Source: Streptomyces sp. ML-6 (GTDB lineage Bacteria; Actinomycetota; Actinomycetes; Streptomycetales; Streptomycetaceae). From it: a stretch of DNA of 64,000 bases. The notes under the pieces are model-generated. The model did not search any database. It saw only the letters and a program-made list of their open reading frames with translations, and was not told the origin of the DNA. This document shows positions 47,909-56,372 of the stretch, piece after piece. The stretch spans positions 2,882,001 through 2,946,000 of the forward strand of contig NZ_JAOTIK010000001.1 in NCBI RefSeq assembly GCF_030116705.1, written 5' to 3'. Positions within the stretch are counted from its first letter, which is position 1. Each line of letters begins with the position of its first letter. The position numbers were made by a program, and so were the translations under genes.

Positions 47909-48754
47909 ATGTCCCAGTTCACGCAGTCGCCGCAGTCCCCGCAGCCCCAGCAGCCGTACGGCCCGGTCCAGACGCCGGGCGTGCGCCCGGCCCGCAACGG
48001 ACTGGGCATCGCCGCACTCGTCCTGGGTGTCATCGGCGCCGTGTCGGGGCTGATCCCCCTGCTGTTCTGGCTGGCGGGCATCCTCGGCGTCATCGCCCTG
48101 ATCCTGGGCCTGGCGGGCCGGGGCCGGGCCAAGCGCGGTGAGGCCACCAACAAGGGCGTGACCACCTTCGGCGCGGTCCTCGGACTGGTCTCGCTGATCC
48201 TCGCGGTGGTGGGCGCGGTGATCACGTTCAAGGCCGTGGACGACGCGGTGAACGACATCGACAAGGCGCTCTCGGAGACCACGGCCTCCGCGAAGCCGAA
48301 GCCCGGCGGGGACTCCGCCAAGGGCGGCGACGCGGCCGGGAAGGACAAGGGGAAGGACACCGCCGGGGCGCTGGGGGCCGGGGACTCGGCCGTGTACGAC
48401 GACGACCTGACGGTCACGGTCGGCGACGCCACCTCGTACACCCCGGCCGAGTACGCCGTCGGTCACACCGAGGGCAACAAGGCCTACCGGGTCGCCGTCG
48501 TCATCGAGAACGCCGGCAAGGAGAAGTTCGACTCCGCGCTCGTCGGCGTCACGGCCCGCGCCGGCAAGGAGGGCGTGGACGCCGAGCAGATCTTCGACGA
48601 CAAGGTCGGCGCGGGCTTCAGCGGCACGGTCCTGCCGGGCAAGAAGGTCACTGTCCAGTTCGCCTTCGACGCCCCCGCCGACGCCAAGAACCTGACGGTC
48701 GAGGTCAACCCCGGCTTCACGTACGACGCCTCCCAGTGGGACCTGAAGCTCTGA
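47909..48754 (+). CDS. DUF4190/DUF4352-type envelope protein
   Basis: 281 aa from the ATG at 47909 with GGAGG upstream. The N-terminus is Gln/Pro-rich (QSPQSPQPQQPYGPVQ). Two hydrophobic hairpins (GLGIAALVLGVIGAVSGLIP; TTFGAVLGLVSLILAVVGAV) match DUF4190. A Lys/Gly/Asp linker leads to a C-terminal beta-rich DUF4352-like domain (DDDLTVTVGDATSYTPAEYA, KAYRVAVVIENAGKEKFDSA). Exported domain of unknown function. A near-consensus promoter is at 47808. Confidence 0.88.
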   Translation: MSQFTQSPQSPQPQQPYGPVQTPGVRPARNGLGIAALVLGVIGAVSGLIPLLFWLAGILGVIALILGLAGRGRAKRGEATNKGVTTFGAVLGLVSLILAVVGAVITFKAVDDAVNDIDKALSETTASAKPKPGGDSAKGGDAAGKDKGKDTAGALGAGDSAVYDDDLTVTVGDATSYTPAEYAVGHTEGNKAYRVAVVIENAGKEKFDSALVGVTARAGKEGVDAEQIFDDKVGAGFSGTVLPGKKVTVQFAFDAPADAKNLTVEVNPGFTYDASQWDLKL

Positions 48755-48844
48755 CCCTCCCGGGGCTGACCCTCCCGGGGCTCCGTCCCCCGTCCCCTGT
48801 CCGCCGGGCCCGCCCCCTCCCGCCCCGACCGGAGCCGATCCACC

Positions 48845-49654
48845 ATGCGCCTTCCCGCCCGCGTCTCGGCGGCCGCCCTGAGCGCCGCGACCGCCCTCGC
48901 CCTCGCGACGGCCTGCGACCTGCTTCCGGACGACGCACCCGCCGCCGCCCCCTACGCCCGGCTGACCGGCCCCGAGGTCGTCGACAAGGCCCTCGCGGCG
49001 ACCCGGGCCGCCAAGGCGGTGCGCATGACGGTGCGGACGACGACACCCGAGGGCCCGGTCGAGGCGTACGTCGCCACGGACGTCGGGGGCGTGTGCACGG
49101 TCACGCTCTCCATGGGCGCGGCGGGCACCCTGGAGCTGGTCCGGGCGGGCGGCACGGTCCGCACCCGCTCCGACGCCGCGATGCTGCGGGCGACCTCCAC
49201 CGGACGGGGCCCGCGCGGGGACGCCGAGGTCGAAAGGCTCACCGGCCGCTGGGTGGAGCCCGCCGACGGCGACCGGCAGGCGAGGACGGCCGAGCGCTAC
49301 TGCGACCGGGAGACGTTCCTCGGCCTCCTCGCACCGACGAGCGGAACGGCCCGCAAGGGAAGGGCGACGGCGCTCTCCCCCGACGAACCCTCCGACGAAG
49401 AACCCGCCGCCGGCGCACCCGCCCCCGCCGGACCCTCCTCGGCCGGTCCCGCCCCCGGTACACCCGCCCTGACCGTCACCGGTGGGGCGGACGGCCGGAA
49501 GTGGTCGGTGAGCATCGCCACCGAGGGCCGCCCCTACCTCCTGGAGCTGCGCGCCGCACCCGGCCCCGACGGCACGGGGCACGGCGCGGCCCCCGTGACG
49601 GTGGAGTTCTCGGAGTTCGGCAAGCCGTTCACGGCGCGGCAGCCAAAGCCCTGA
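48845..49654 (+). CDS. Lipoprotein of unknown function
   Basis: 269 aa. Type II signal peptide with lipobox LATAC (Cys at about residue 24). The mature part contains VDKALAATRAAKAVRMTVRT and AYVATDVGGVCTVTLSMGAA, similar in style to LppX/LprAFG-type or other beta-rich lipoproteins, and an Ala/Pro-rich linker. No firm family. 90 nt downstream of the DUF4190 gene and likely co-transcribed. Confidence 0.82.
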   Translation: MRLPARVSAAALSAATALALATACDLLPDDAPAAAPYARLTGPEVVDKALAATRAAKAVRMTVRTTTPEGPVEAYVATDVGGVCTVTLSMGAAGTLELVRAGGTVRTRSDAAMLRATSTGRGPRGDAEVERLTGRWVEPADGDRQARTAERYCDRETFLGLLAPTSGTARKGRATALSPDEPSDEEPAAGAPAPAGPSSAGPAPGTPALTVTGGADGRKWSVSIATEGRPYLLELRAAPGPDGTGHGAAPVTVEFSEFGKPFTARQPKP

Positions 49655-49682
49655 CCCGCCCTCCCCCACGGCCCGCACCACC

Positions 49683-49710
49683 GGAACCCGCCCCGCCCGG
49701 GGCGGGTTCC
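49683..49710. terminator. Hairpin terminator between convergent genes
   Basis: GGAACCCGCCCC (49683-49694), GCCC, GGGGCGGGTTCC (49699-49710). It separates the lipoprotein gene and the disrupted HNH gene, which converge. Confidence 0.85.
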
Positions 49711-49733
49711 GCGCGTCCGCCGCCCGCCCCGGC

Positions 49734-50156
49734 TCACCCGCCGCACTGCTCCAGCATCGCCCTCTTGTCGGCGACGGTGACGGGCAGTTCGTACTTCAGC
49801 GAGACCTGCGCGAACCGCACCGCGTAGGAGCAGCGGATCGGCTTGTACGGCGGCAGCCAGGAAGCCGGCCCCGAGTCCCGCTTGGCGCTGTTGGCCGGGC
49901 CGTCCACCGGGAGGAGGTTGAGCGGGTCGTTGGCGATCCGCTGCCGCTTGTCCCGGTCCCAGCGCGAGGCCCCCATCTGCCAGTCGTACGAGAGCGGCAT
50001 GACGTGGTCGATCTGGACCCTGGTGGGCCGCTGCTTGGTCCAGTCGATGGTCGAGCCGGTGTACGGGTCCTTGAGGGTCATCGACACGACCACGCAGTCC
50101 GAACCGGACCGGAACTTCACGTCCTTGCCGTCCCTGGCGAGGAGATCGTTGCGGGT
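49734..50156 (-). pseudogene. C-terminal half of disrupted HNH-nuclease lipoprotein gene
   Basis: The frame encodes DTR-NDLLARDGKDVKF onward, the HNH core VQIDHVMPLSYDWQMGASRW, NDPLNLLPVDGPANSAKRDS and the C-terminus ADKRAMLEQCGG. It aligns residue for residue with the C-terminal half of the intact HNH lipoprotein at 55520-56284. Joined in frame to the N-terminal half at 56367-56705 across the GCGGGT core it gives a 251-aa protein, close to the 254 aa of the intact copy. The upstream part of its open frame (50157-50222) is element sequence and includes a TTA codon, so the fragment is almost certainly not expressed. Confidence 0.92.
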
Positions 50157-50165
50157 TATCTCTAT
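50151..50165. other. attL: core GCGGGT and right-hand arm
   Basis: Host sequence GAGATCGTT, core GCGGGT (50151-50156), then element arm TATCTCTAT (50157-50165). Confidence 0.85.
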
Positions 50166-50183
50166 CCCTCTCCTGATCGCGAT

Positions 50184-50252
50184 GCACATGAGGCACAGCC
50201 GTAACCCACTCCTGTCCCTCACCGTTATCAGTCATGCCATGAGGCACATGAG
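50184..50252. repeat. Subterminal repeats of the element (left end)
   Basis: ATGAGGCACA occurs at 50188-50197 and 50239-50248. GAGGCACATGAG at 50241-50252 has an exact inverted copy at 56280-56291 near the right end. They are likely accessory recombinase-binding sites. Confidence 0.6.
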
Positions 50253-50278
50253 TGACAACGGAGACAGGAAGCAGATCC

Positions 50279-51409
50279 ATGACGTTATGCACGGAGAAAG
50301 CCGTCTCGCCCACCACCGGCGAGACCACCTGGCTCCTGGTCGACGAAGAGACGTACGCGCCCCACCCCGAAGCCCGTGAGTTCTCCCTGTACCTGCGCGG
50401 AGCCGGGCGGTCACCGCAGACACAGCGCGCGTACATCCCCAGAATCGGCCGCTTCCTCAATTGGTGCGCAGAACGGGGCACCAACTGGAAGACCGCCCGG
50501 CTCGGGGACATGAGCCTGTTCAAGTTCCACGTCGAACGGACACCGACCCGGTACGGGCGGCCTCCGACCGGCAAGACGGTGAACGCCACGCTCACCGCGG
50601 TCTGCGAGTTCCTCCGCTTCTGCGCCGTCCAGGGACACGTGGCCCACGAAGTCGCCGCGCGTCTCAGCGAGCCCCGCTTCCTCGCACACGCCCCGGCCGG
50701 TTTCGATCCCGGCGAGGGCGGCCAGCACTTGATGGTCAAAGCCCGCGTCCTGAAGGCGCCGGAGATCGAGCGAGCGCCCCAGACGCTCACCCGCGCCCAG
50801 TCGGATCAGATTCTCGACGCCGCTCGCACCGCCCGTGACCGGCTGCTGCTGACCGTCCTCCTGGAGGCAGGCCTCCGCATCGGCGAAGCCCTCGGACTGC
50901 GGCGCGAGGACATGCATCTGCTCCCCGACTCCACCCACCTCGGCTGCCGGACCGGTGGCGCGCACCTGCACGTCAGGCCACGACAGGACAACGTCAACGG
51001 GGCACGGGCCAAAGCCGGGCGCCCTCGCATGGTTCCCTTGACGCCAGAGGTGGTGCATCGGTATCGCGATCACCTCGCCGAGCGTGAACAGGCGGCCGGC
51101 TCCGCCGGCTGTGACTACGTCTTCGTCAACCTCGTCGGCGTCCACGCGGGACGCCCTCTGTCATATTCGAACGCCAAGCAAGTGGTCGAACGGATCGGGA
51201 GGCGCTGCGGTCTGACCGCCCGGCCGCACATGATGCGGCACACTGCCGCCACCCGCTGGATCCGTAACGGAGTTGCTCCGGACGTCGTACAGACGCTCCT
51301 GGGCCACACCTCCTCGGCCAGCACCGCCGTATACCTGCACGCCCAGGACGAGGATCTCCGCGCAGCCGTCGCGGCCGTCGACAGCCTCACCTCGGAGCTG
51401 CTGCGATGA
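50279..51409 (+). CDS. Tyrosine recombinase/integrase 1 (TnpA-like), TTA at codon 3
   Basis: 376 aa. N-terminal SAM-like core-binding domain ([20 protein letters not shown]) and a C-terminal catalytic domain with Arg I in [17 protein letters not shown], HxxR in [13 protein letters not shown], His in LLGHTSS and the nucleophile Tyr in [11 protein letters not shown]. The ATG at 50279 has AGGAAG 7 nt upstream; a GTG at 50252 is an alternative. Codon 3 is TTA (50285-50287), so synthesis should require bldA. The stop overlaps the next start (ATGA). Length is close to Tn554 TnpA (about 360 aa). No other TTA codon was seen in the recombinase operon. Confidence 0.93.
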   Translation: MTLCTEKAVSPTTGETTWLLVDEETYAPHPEAREFSLYLRGAGRSPQTQRAYIPRIGRFLNWCAERGTNWKTARLGDMSLFKFHVERTPTRYGRPPTGKTVNATLTAVCEFLRFCAVQGHVAHEVAARLSEPRFLAHAPAGFDPGEGGQHLMVKARVLKAPEIERAPQTLTRAQSDQILDAARTARDRLLLTVLLEAGLRIGEALGLRREDMHLLPDSTHLGCRTGGAHLHVRPRQDNVNGARAKAGRPRMVPLTPEVVHRYRDHLAEREQAAGSAGCDYVFVNLVGVHAGRPLSYSNAKQVVERIGRRCGLTARPHMMRHTAATRWIRNGVAPDVVQTLLGHTSSASTAVYLHAQDEDLRAAVAAVDSLTSELLR

Positions 51410-53610
51410 CCGTTGCACCTCTCCGCTCGGCTGTCGTCGCCTCCGTCTCCGCTGAACCGGAGTGGCCGTCATGGCTCGCGGCGCGCATTCCGTCGAGCTG
51501 GCGGGCAGATGAGTGGGACCCCGTTCAGGCACTGTTCACTGCCGATCCCGGTAATCCGATGACCAGCGTGTTCGTCTGCTCCGTGGCCTCCTGCACCACC
51601 CATGTGGCGAGCAACGGCTCCCGGTGCGACGCCTGCCGGAAAGCCCGATATCTCCTGAGAAACCCTGCGGACTTCGACACGACGCACACCCCGGATCCGT
51701 CTCGCCGCAGGCCCAACGCCGCCGCGAACGGGGCGATGCCCGGCGTCTCCCAGTTCTCGCTCGCGGGTGTGAGCCCCGCGGTCCGCCAGGAGCTCTTGTA
51801 CGGGCTACAGCAGCGCGACGACGCCGGAATCAGCCTGGTCCCCCAGCGGGTACGCCGCATTGTGGCCGGCCTCCCCGCCGGACTCGACTCGCTCCTCGAC
51901 CTGGACGCCTCCTTCTCCTCCGGGCTTCCAGCCGCGGCCTCCGGCGTCCTGAACGGTGTTCTCCAGCACGTCCGACGGGCACGCGTCGAGTTCGAGGGCA
52001 CCGATCCGACCTCGGGCGATGTATGGGAGTGCGCTCTCATCGGGCTGACGGCCGGACGCGGTCGCAAGTACGCCGCTGTCCACGGCGAGATCGACTTCCG
52101 TCCGGTACGGCAGCGTTGGCTGCGGGAGCTGGTCAAGGAGTACGGCCGCACGGCACGCCCCAACGTCATGGATCTACAGCAGACCGTCTACGCGGCGACC
52201 ATCGCGTCCTCCGCGCTGGCAGGCCGCCCCCACGGGGATGAGCCCGGGCTCCTCGCCATGGCTGACATGAACGCCGTAGTGGACATGTTCCGCATCACCA
52301 AGCGTCCCGAGGACGGTCACGACTACTCCACCAGCCACCGCAGAGCCCTGCTCCGCCACTGGCGCACGTTCCTGGACTACGCCCGTCAGGCCGGGATGAT
52401 GGATCACGTGCCCGGCGGCTTCGCACTCAACCCCCGCTTCCACAGCATCGCCGCCGTGGAGGTGACCGAGGACGATCTCGGCCGTGCGATCCCCGAGCAC
52501 ATCATCGTCCAACTCGACGCACACCTGGGTCTGCTGGGCACCTCGACGGGGTACACGAGCGGCGGCTGGACGGCCGCCGACTTCGCGCGGATGTATCAGG
52601 TGGTCTACGCGGTCCTCCGGGACACCGGCCGACGTCCAGGCGAAGTCACCAGCCTGCGCCGCGACTGCCTGGAGCGGGTCGACGGCAAACCGACGCTGAT
52701 CTACGACAACCACAAGCGGCGACGACACGGCCGTCGTCTGCCCATCTCGGAGAGCATCGCCCAACTGATCGAAGCCTGGCAGAAGGAGCTCGATGCGCTA
52801 CCGGCCGTACCGGCTTGCGCCCAGTGGCTGTTTCCCTCTCCAGGACAGCGCAATCGTCCACGCCGCGGGCATCTGAACACCTCGCATTTCTGCAACCGGA
52901 TCTTCCGGAACTGGGTCGACGAACTGATCCCTGACCTTGTGGACGACCGTCTCGACGAGGACGGCGCCCGGCTCGCCCACGACCGCACCCAGATCGTCCC
53001 GTACGGCTTCCGCCACGCGTACGCCCAACGCCATGCGGACGCGGGCACCCGCCCCGACGTCCTGCGGGAACTCATGGACCATCGTTCACTGGACGTCACC
53101 ATGGGCTACTACAAGGTTTCCCTCGGTCGAAAGCAGGAGGCCGTGCGCACGGTCGCGGCACTCGCCGTCGACCGGCACGGAGCCGCCCGCGGGTTCAGCG
53201 ATCCCCTCGCCTACGAGGTGGAAAGCGTCGGGGTTCCCTATGGCGGCTGCACCGAGCCGAGCAACGTCAAGGCCGGCGGCGGGCACTGCCGCATCCGCTT
53301 CCAGTGCGCCGGATGCGACTTCTACCGGCCCGATCCCTCCTACCTCCCCGCCCTGGAACAGCAGATCGCGGACCTGCGGGCCGACAAGGAGGCCGCCCTG
53401 GCCATGGAGGCCGCCGACTGGGTCGTGCGCAATCTCGACGACCAGATCCGCGCCTACTCGAAGTCGGCCGACGAGATGCGGCGGAAGCTGGACGCGCTGC
53501 CCGCCGAGGAGCGGGCCGCCGTCGAATCCGCCTCACGCGAGCTGCGCAAGGCACGTTCGGCAGCGGCCTTCGTCCCCCTGCAGTCGCTGACGACACGGAG
53601 CTCGGAATGA
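51406..53610 (+). CDS. Large tyrosine recombinase 2 (TnpB-like)
   Basis: 734 aa. An N-terminal cysteine cluster (CSVASCTTH and CDACRKARY) may bind zinc. The catalytic domain has Arg in [18 protein letters not shown], the box II region [27 protein letters not shown], and Tyr in MGYYKVSLG. The C-terminus has a second Cys motif ([15 protein letters not shown]) and a coiled coil ([20 protein letters not shown]). Size and the extra cysteine motifs match Tn554 TnpB-type proteins. It overlaps both neighbours by 4 nt. A TnpA/TnpB pair is expected to act together at the two arms of the core site. Confidence 0.92.
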   Translation: MTVAPLRSAVVASVSAEPEWPSWLAARIPSSWRADEWDPVQALFTADPGNPMTSVFVCSVASCTTHVASNGSRCDACRKARYLLRNPADFDTTHTPDPSRRRPNAAANGAMPGVSQFSLAGVSPAVRQELLYGLQQRDDAGISLVPQRVRRIVAGLPAGLDSLLDLDASFSSGLPAAASGVLNGVLQHVRRARVEFEGTDPTSGDVWECALIGLTAGRGRKYAAVHGEIDFRPVRQRWLRELVKEYGRTARPNVMDLQQTVYAATIASSALAGRPHGDEPGLLAMADMNAVVDMFRITKRPEDGHDYSTSHRRALLRHWRTFLDYARQAGMMDHVPGGFALNPRFHSIAAVEVTEDDLGRAIPEHIIVQLDAHLGLLGTSTGYTSGGWTAADFARMYQVVYAVLRDTGRRPGEVTSLRRDCLERVDGKPTLIYDNHKRRRHGRRLPISESIAQLIEAWQKELDALPAVPACAQWLFPSPGQRNRPRRGHLNTSHFCNRIFRNWVDELIPDLVDDRLDEDGARLAHDRTQIVPYGFRHAYAQRHADAGTRPDVLRELMDHRSLDVTMGYYKVSLGRKQEAVRTVAALAVDRHGAARGFSDPLAYEVESVGVPYGGCTEPSNVKAGGGHCRIRFQCAGCDFYRPDPSYLPALEQQIADLRADKEAALAMEAADWVVRNLDDQIRAYSKSADEMRRKLDALPAEERAAVESASRELRKARSAAAFVPLQSLTTRSSE

Positions 53611-54206
53611 AGATCCCTGCTGCTTCCAGCGGCAACGACCGGAACGCTCGGATCGAGCGGCTGCGCGTCAGCCGCGCCAAGGACAGCGAAGAAAAGACGA
53701 GGCGTGCACTCGACGCCGTGGATGCCCTTCTCCGCTCGGGGCAACGGATCACCGCTGCCCGAGTGGCACGGGAGGCCTCGGTGTCCACGTGGTTCGTCTA
53801 CAACCAGCCTCAGGTGCACCAGGCCGTTCAGGACGGCATCACCGCCCAGCAAACGCGAGGGCGCCAGAACTCCCACACTCCAGAAGCGTCCCAGGTGTCT
53901 CCGGCCGGGTTGCGGACGGACCTTGCACTGGCCCGCGAAGAGATCAAGGACCTCAAGAAGGAGCGCGATCGGCTCCGTAACCGGGTCAGGCTCTCTCTCG
54001 GCGCCGAGTTGGAAGGCGTGAACCAGCACGAGCTGATCGAGCGGGTACAGCAGATCGAGCAGCGGAATACCGCGCTGGAGCAAGCGCTGTCAGAGGCCAG
54101 GAACAGGATCGCCGCCCTGGAGGGCCAACTGCGTGAGGCGGAGGACGACCTCACCGCCGCGCGAGCCGGTCTTCGCCGTGCCATGCGGGCCGTTCCGTCC
54201 CCATAG
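53607..54206 (+). CDS. TnpC-like helper with HTH and coiled coil (DUF6262 type)
   Basis: 199 aa. An N-terminal helix-turn-helix (RITAARVAREASVSTWFVYN) is followed by a long coiled coil (LALAREEIKDLKKERDRLRN; ALEQALSEARNRIAALEGQL). This organisation matches the third protein of Tn554-like modules, which sets transposition efficiency or orientation. It is translationally coupled to recombinase 2 (ATGA). The operon ends at the hairpin 54225-54269. Confidence 0.9.
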   Translation: MKIPAASSGNDRNARIERLRVSRAKDSEEKTRRALDAVDALLRSGQRITAARVAREASVSTWFVYNQPQVHQAVQDGITAQQTRGRQNSHTPEASQVSPAGLRTDLALAREEIKDLKKERDRLRNRVRLSLGAELEGVNQHELIERVQQIEQRNTALEQALSEARNRIAALEGQLREAEDDLTAARAGLRRAMRAVPSP

Positions 54207-54224
54207 CCCTCGCGATACCGCCCA

Positions 54225-54269
54225 CTCGCGGCCGTCCGGCTTTCATACCGCCTTCCGGACAGCCGCGAG
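54225..54269. terminator. Bidirectional terminator inside the element
   Basis: CTCGCGGC and GTCCGG (54225-54239, one mismatch) pair with CCGGAC and GCCGCGAG (54255-54269), 15-nt loop. It separates the convergent recombinase and cargo operons. Confidence 0.8.
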
Positions 54270-54322
54270 GAAGGCCGGCGAAGTGGTCAGGACTTGACCC
54301 CCCGCACCGGTCAGGACCGCGC

Positions 54323-55453
54323 TCAGTCGGTGTCCGTCGCGGCCAGCATCGCCAGCCGTCGACGTTCTGGAGATACCGCAACGAGGCCGATGTCCCAGGC
54401 CCCACGCTCGAACCACTTGGTGTCGGCGCCGAAGGCATACCAAGCGCATGCCCGTGCACTCGCCTCGACCTCTTCCACGAGGCAGCCCTGCGCCGTACCG
54501 GAGAGACCGGCCACGGACTGCCAGGCGGCCAGTCGGCCGTAGGCACCACGGGCGCCGGAGTTGTAGGCACCGCCCGTGGACGCGGCGGCGAAGAGAACCC
54601 GCCATGGGTGCTCCGGCGAGCATGCCGCAACCGACAGGGCGGCCTTCTTCGTCCCCACGCCCTCCAAGCACTCCAGCCCGAGTGCCAACAGCATCCTCGG
54701 AACCGACTCGGCTTCCAGAGGAGCTGCCAGATCGAAGACCCGTGCTTCGATCCGGCCGTTCGACTCCTCGGCCCAGTTCGTCACAGCAACACCGGTGGCC
54801 TTGGCAATGGCTTCGGTCGTCGTCTCCTCGACCGGCGGCACGGGCGCCCGGTCATCACGCGGCACCTCACGGTTCACCGGCGGGCCGTACGGCATCGAGT
54901 GGCTGCCACCGCGCGCGCTGTAGCTCGGCAGATCCGGTCGCCCTTCCAGCTCCAACAGCGTCAACGGCAGCCAACCCAGAGGATGATGCCTCCAGTGCGG
55001 CGACGTCGCCCACCCGGCGATCCCCGGTGACTCCGTGACGTCGACGCCTCTGAGCACCAGCTCATGGACCAGGCACGCCCGAAGTTCCTCAGTGGCGTGT
55101 CCAGTGAACGCCGCTGCGAGCTCCTCGGTCGGTTGGCTGGAGGCCAGCAGGGAGGCGGTATAGCGGTCCAGCTTCCTGTCAGCGGCCTCCGCGGAAGAAA
55201 CCAGCCGCAGCGCTTGAGCGACGTTGCCGGGATCGGGCGTGGTGGCCAGAAGCCGGAGCAGGTAGTCGAAGACGCTCCTGTACTGCCATATCCGCCCGGC
55301 GTCAGAGGCGTAAGCCCCGGCGAGCGCGATAGCGAGGTCCGCAACGAAAGCAGCGTCTCCCCGCCCGAGACTGCGGTCAGCCGTCTTCCACACGTCGGTG
55401 ACGCTCTTCAGGCCCGGCAGCTTCGTCACGATCTTCTGTATGCGGTCAGCCAC
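54323..55453 (-). CDS. Cargo protein of unknown function (possibly DUF6183)
   Basis: 376 aa from a GTG at 55453. It is cytoplasmic, helical, without signal peptide or transmembrane segment. Conspicuous segments: WAEESNGRIEARVFDLAAPL and FAAASTGGAYNSGARGAYGR, which recall the DUF6183 family as I remember it. No catalytic motif recognised. It follows the cargo HNH gene by 66 nt and is probably co-transcribed with it. The context (mobile-element cargo) makes a defence, immunity or toxin role possible, but nothing in the sequence proves it. Confidence 0.75.
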   Translation of the reverse strand: MADRIQKIVTKLPGLKSVTDVWKTADRSLGRGDAAFVADLAIALAGAYASDAGRIWQYRSVFDYLLRLLATTPDPGNVAQALRLVSSAEAADRKLDRYTASLLASSQPTEELAAAFTGHATEELRACLVHELVLRGVDVTESPGIAGWATSPHWRHHPLGWLPLTLLELEGRPDLPSYSARGGSHSMPYGPPVNREVPRDDRAPVPPVEETTTEAIAKATGVAVTNWAEESNGRIEARVFDLAAPLEAESVPRMLLALGLECLEGVGTKKAALSVAACSPEHPWRVLFAAASTGGAYNSGARGAYGRLAAWQSVAGLSGTAQGCLVEEVEASARACAWYAFGADTKWFERGAWDIGLVAVSPERRRLAMLAATDTD

Positions 55454-55519
55454 GGCAATGGAGCCTATGCGTCGCGCAGCACGAAAGCGACAGCGTTTCC
55501 CCAGGTCACCACAGCCCTC

Positions 55520-56284
55520 TCAGCCCCCGCACTGCTTAAGCATCATCCTCTTGTCCGGGGCCGTCACCGGGAGCCCGTACTTTTCCGCAACCTGTGCGAA
55601 GCGGACCGCGTACGAGCACCGGATCGACTTGTTCGGCGGCAGCCAGGACGCCGGACCCGAATCGCGTTTGGCGGAGTTCGTGGAGCCCGAGACCGGCAGA
55701 AGATTCAGCACGTCGTTGGCCAGCTGCTGCCTCTTCTTCTTGCTCCAACGCGAGGCCCCCATCTGCCAGGCGTACGACAACGGCACCACGTGGTCTATCT
55801 GTACCTTGGTGGCCTTGGCCTTCTTCCAGGCGATGTCCTTGCCGGTGTACGGGTCGTACAGGTCCATCGACACGACCACGCAATCGGAACCCTTACGGAA
55901 CTCGACGTCCTGTCCATGAAGTTTCAGCAAGTCGTTCCGGGTGTCACAACCGTTCCTCGCCAGCGGCACCCCATCCGCCGTGTCCATCCACGCATAGCCG
56001 AACTTGTCCCGTTCGTAGCCCGTCTTCGACCCACGCCCCTTGACTGTGAGTTTGTCGACGAGCTTGCGCGCGTTCGCCTTGTCCGCCTCCGACGCGAGCG
56101 CGCCGAGCCCCGGCTTTGTTCCGTCCGGATTCGTCAGCGGGCTCGCCGCCCGCCCGGCGTCCGGTCCGGATCCCGCAGAGCTTCCGCCCGGCTCCAGACC
56201 ATCACAGCCTGCGACGAGCGTGACGGCAACGGTGACCGTAAGGACGACCCTCTTCCCGCCCGTGCACAGCGGCCTGTGACTCAT
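55520..56284 (-). CDS. Intact HNH-nuclease lipoprotein carried by the element
   Basis: 254 aa from the ATG at 56284, preceded by GAGAGG. Lipoprotein signal peptide with lipobox LVAGC, then TNPDGTKPGLGALASEADKA and the HNH domain: VQIDHVVPLSYAWQMGASRW, NDVLNLLPVSGSTNSAKRDS, IRCSYAVRFAQV. DHV supplies the conserved HNH histidine, and NLLP/NSAK/RDSGP are conserved family blocks (DUF1524-like). Expected to be a membrane-anchored extracytoplasmic nuclease. It is a homologue of the gene the element disrupts, in the same orientation and 72 nt inside attR, so the host promoter can drive it. At the site matching the core it has CCGGGT (55937-55942) instead of GCGGGT, a synonymous change. Confidence 0.9.
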   Translation of the reverse strand: MSHRPLCTGGKRVVLTVTVAVTLVAGCDGLEPGGSSAGSGPDAGRAASPLTNPDGTKPGLGALASEADKANARKLVDKLTVKGRGSKTGYERDKFGYAWMDTADGVPLARNGCDTRNDLLKLHGQDVEFRKGSDCVVVSMDLYDPYTGKDIAWKKAKATKVQIDHVVPLSYAWQMGASRWSKKKRQQLANDVLNLLPVSGSTNSAKRDSGPASWLPPNKSIRCSYAVRFAQVAEKYGLPVTAPDKRMMLKQCGG

Positions 56285-56291
56285 GTGCCTC
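56280..56291. repeat. Subterminal inverted repeat of the element (right end)
   Basis: CTCATGTGCCTC is the exact reverse complement of GAGGCACATGAG at 50241-50252. It overlaps the start codon and ribosome site of the cargo HNH gene. Confidence 0.65.
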
Positions 56292-56355
56292 TCACTACGC
56301 ACAGGCGACCACACCCTGCATACGCTGCGAGAACAGGGCCACTACAGCGCGGACC

Positions 56356-56372
56356 ATAGAGATAATGCGGGT
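56356..56372. other. attR: left-hand arm and core GCGGGT
   Basis: Element arm ATAGAGATA (56356-56364), AT, core GCGGGT (56367-56372), then host GTCACAGCCG. The arm is the exact inverse of TATCTCTAT at attL. Confidence 0.85.

Larger units (their letters stand above)
50151..56372 (+). mobile_element. Tn554-like site-specific element inserted in an HNH lipoprotein gene
   Basis: 6216 bp plus one extra copy of the 6-bp core. It is bounded by GCGGGT at 50151-50156 and 56367-56372. Gene order: two tyrosine recombinases and a coiled-coil helper with ATGA overlaps (plus strand), a bidirectional terminator, then two minus-strand cargo genes. The trio resembles tnpA-tnpB-tnpC of Tn554, which also leaves a 6-bp core at both junctions and inserts into one gene (radC in staphylococci, from memory). 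No replication, conjugation or resistance gene is present. The last cargo gene is a full copy of the disrupted target. Confidence 0.88.

Noticed and set aside
49734..50222. Intact 162-aa HNH gene starting at GTG 50222
   Set aside because: Its first 22 codons are element sequence without a ribosome site; it is the C-terminal half of the disrupted gene.
50151..56372. Integrated prophage or AICE
   Set aside because: No replication, transfer, capsid or Rep genes; size and gene trio fit a Tn554-like element.
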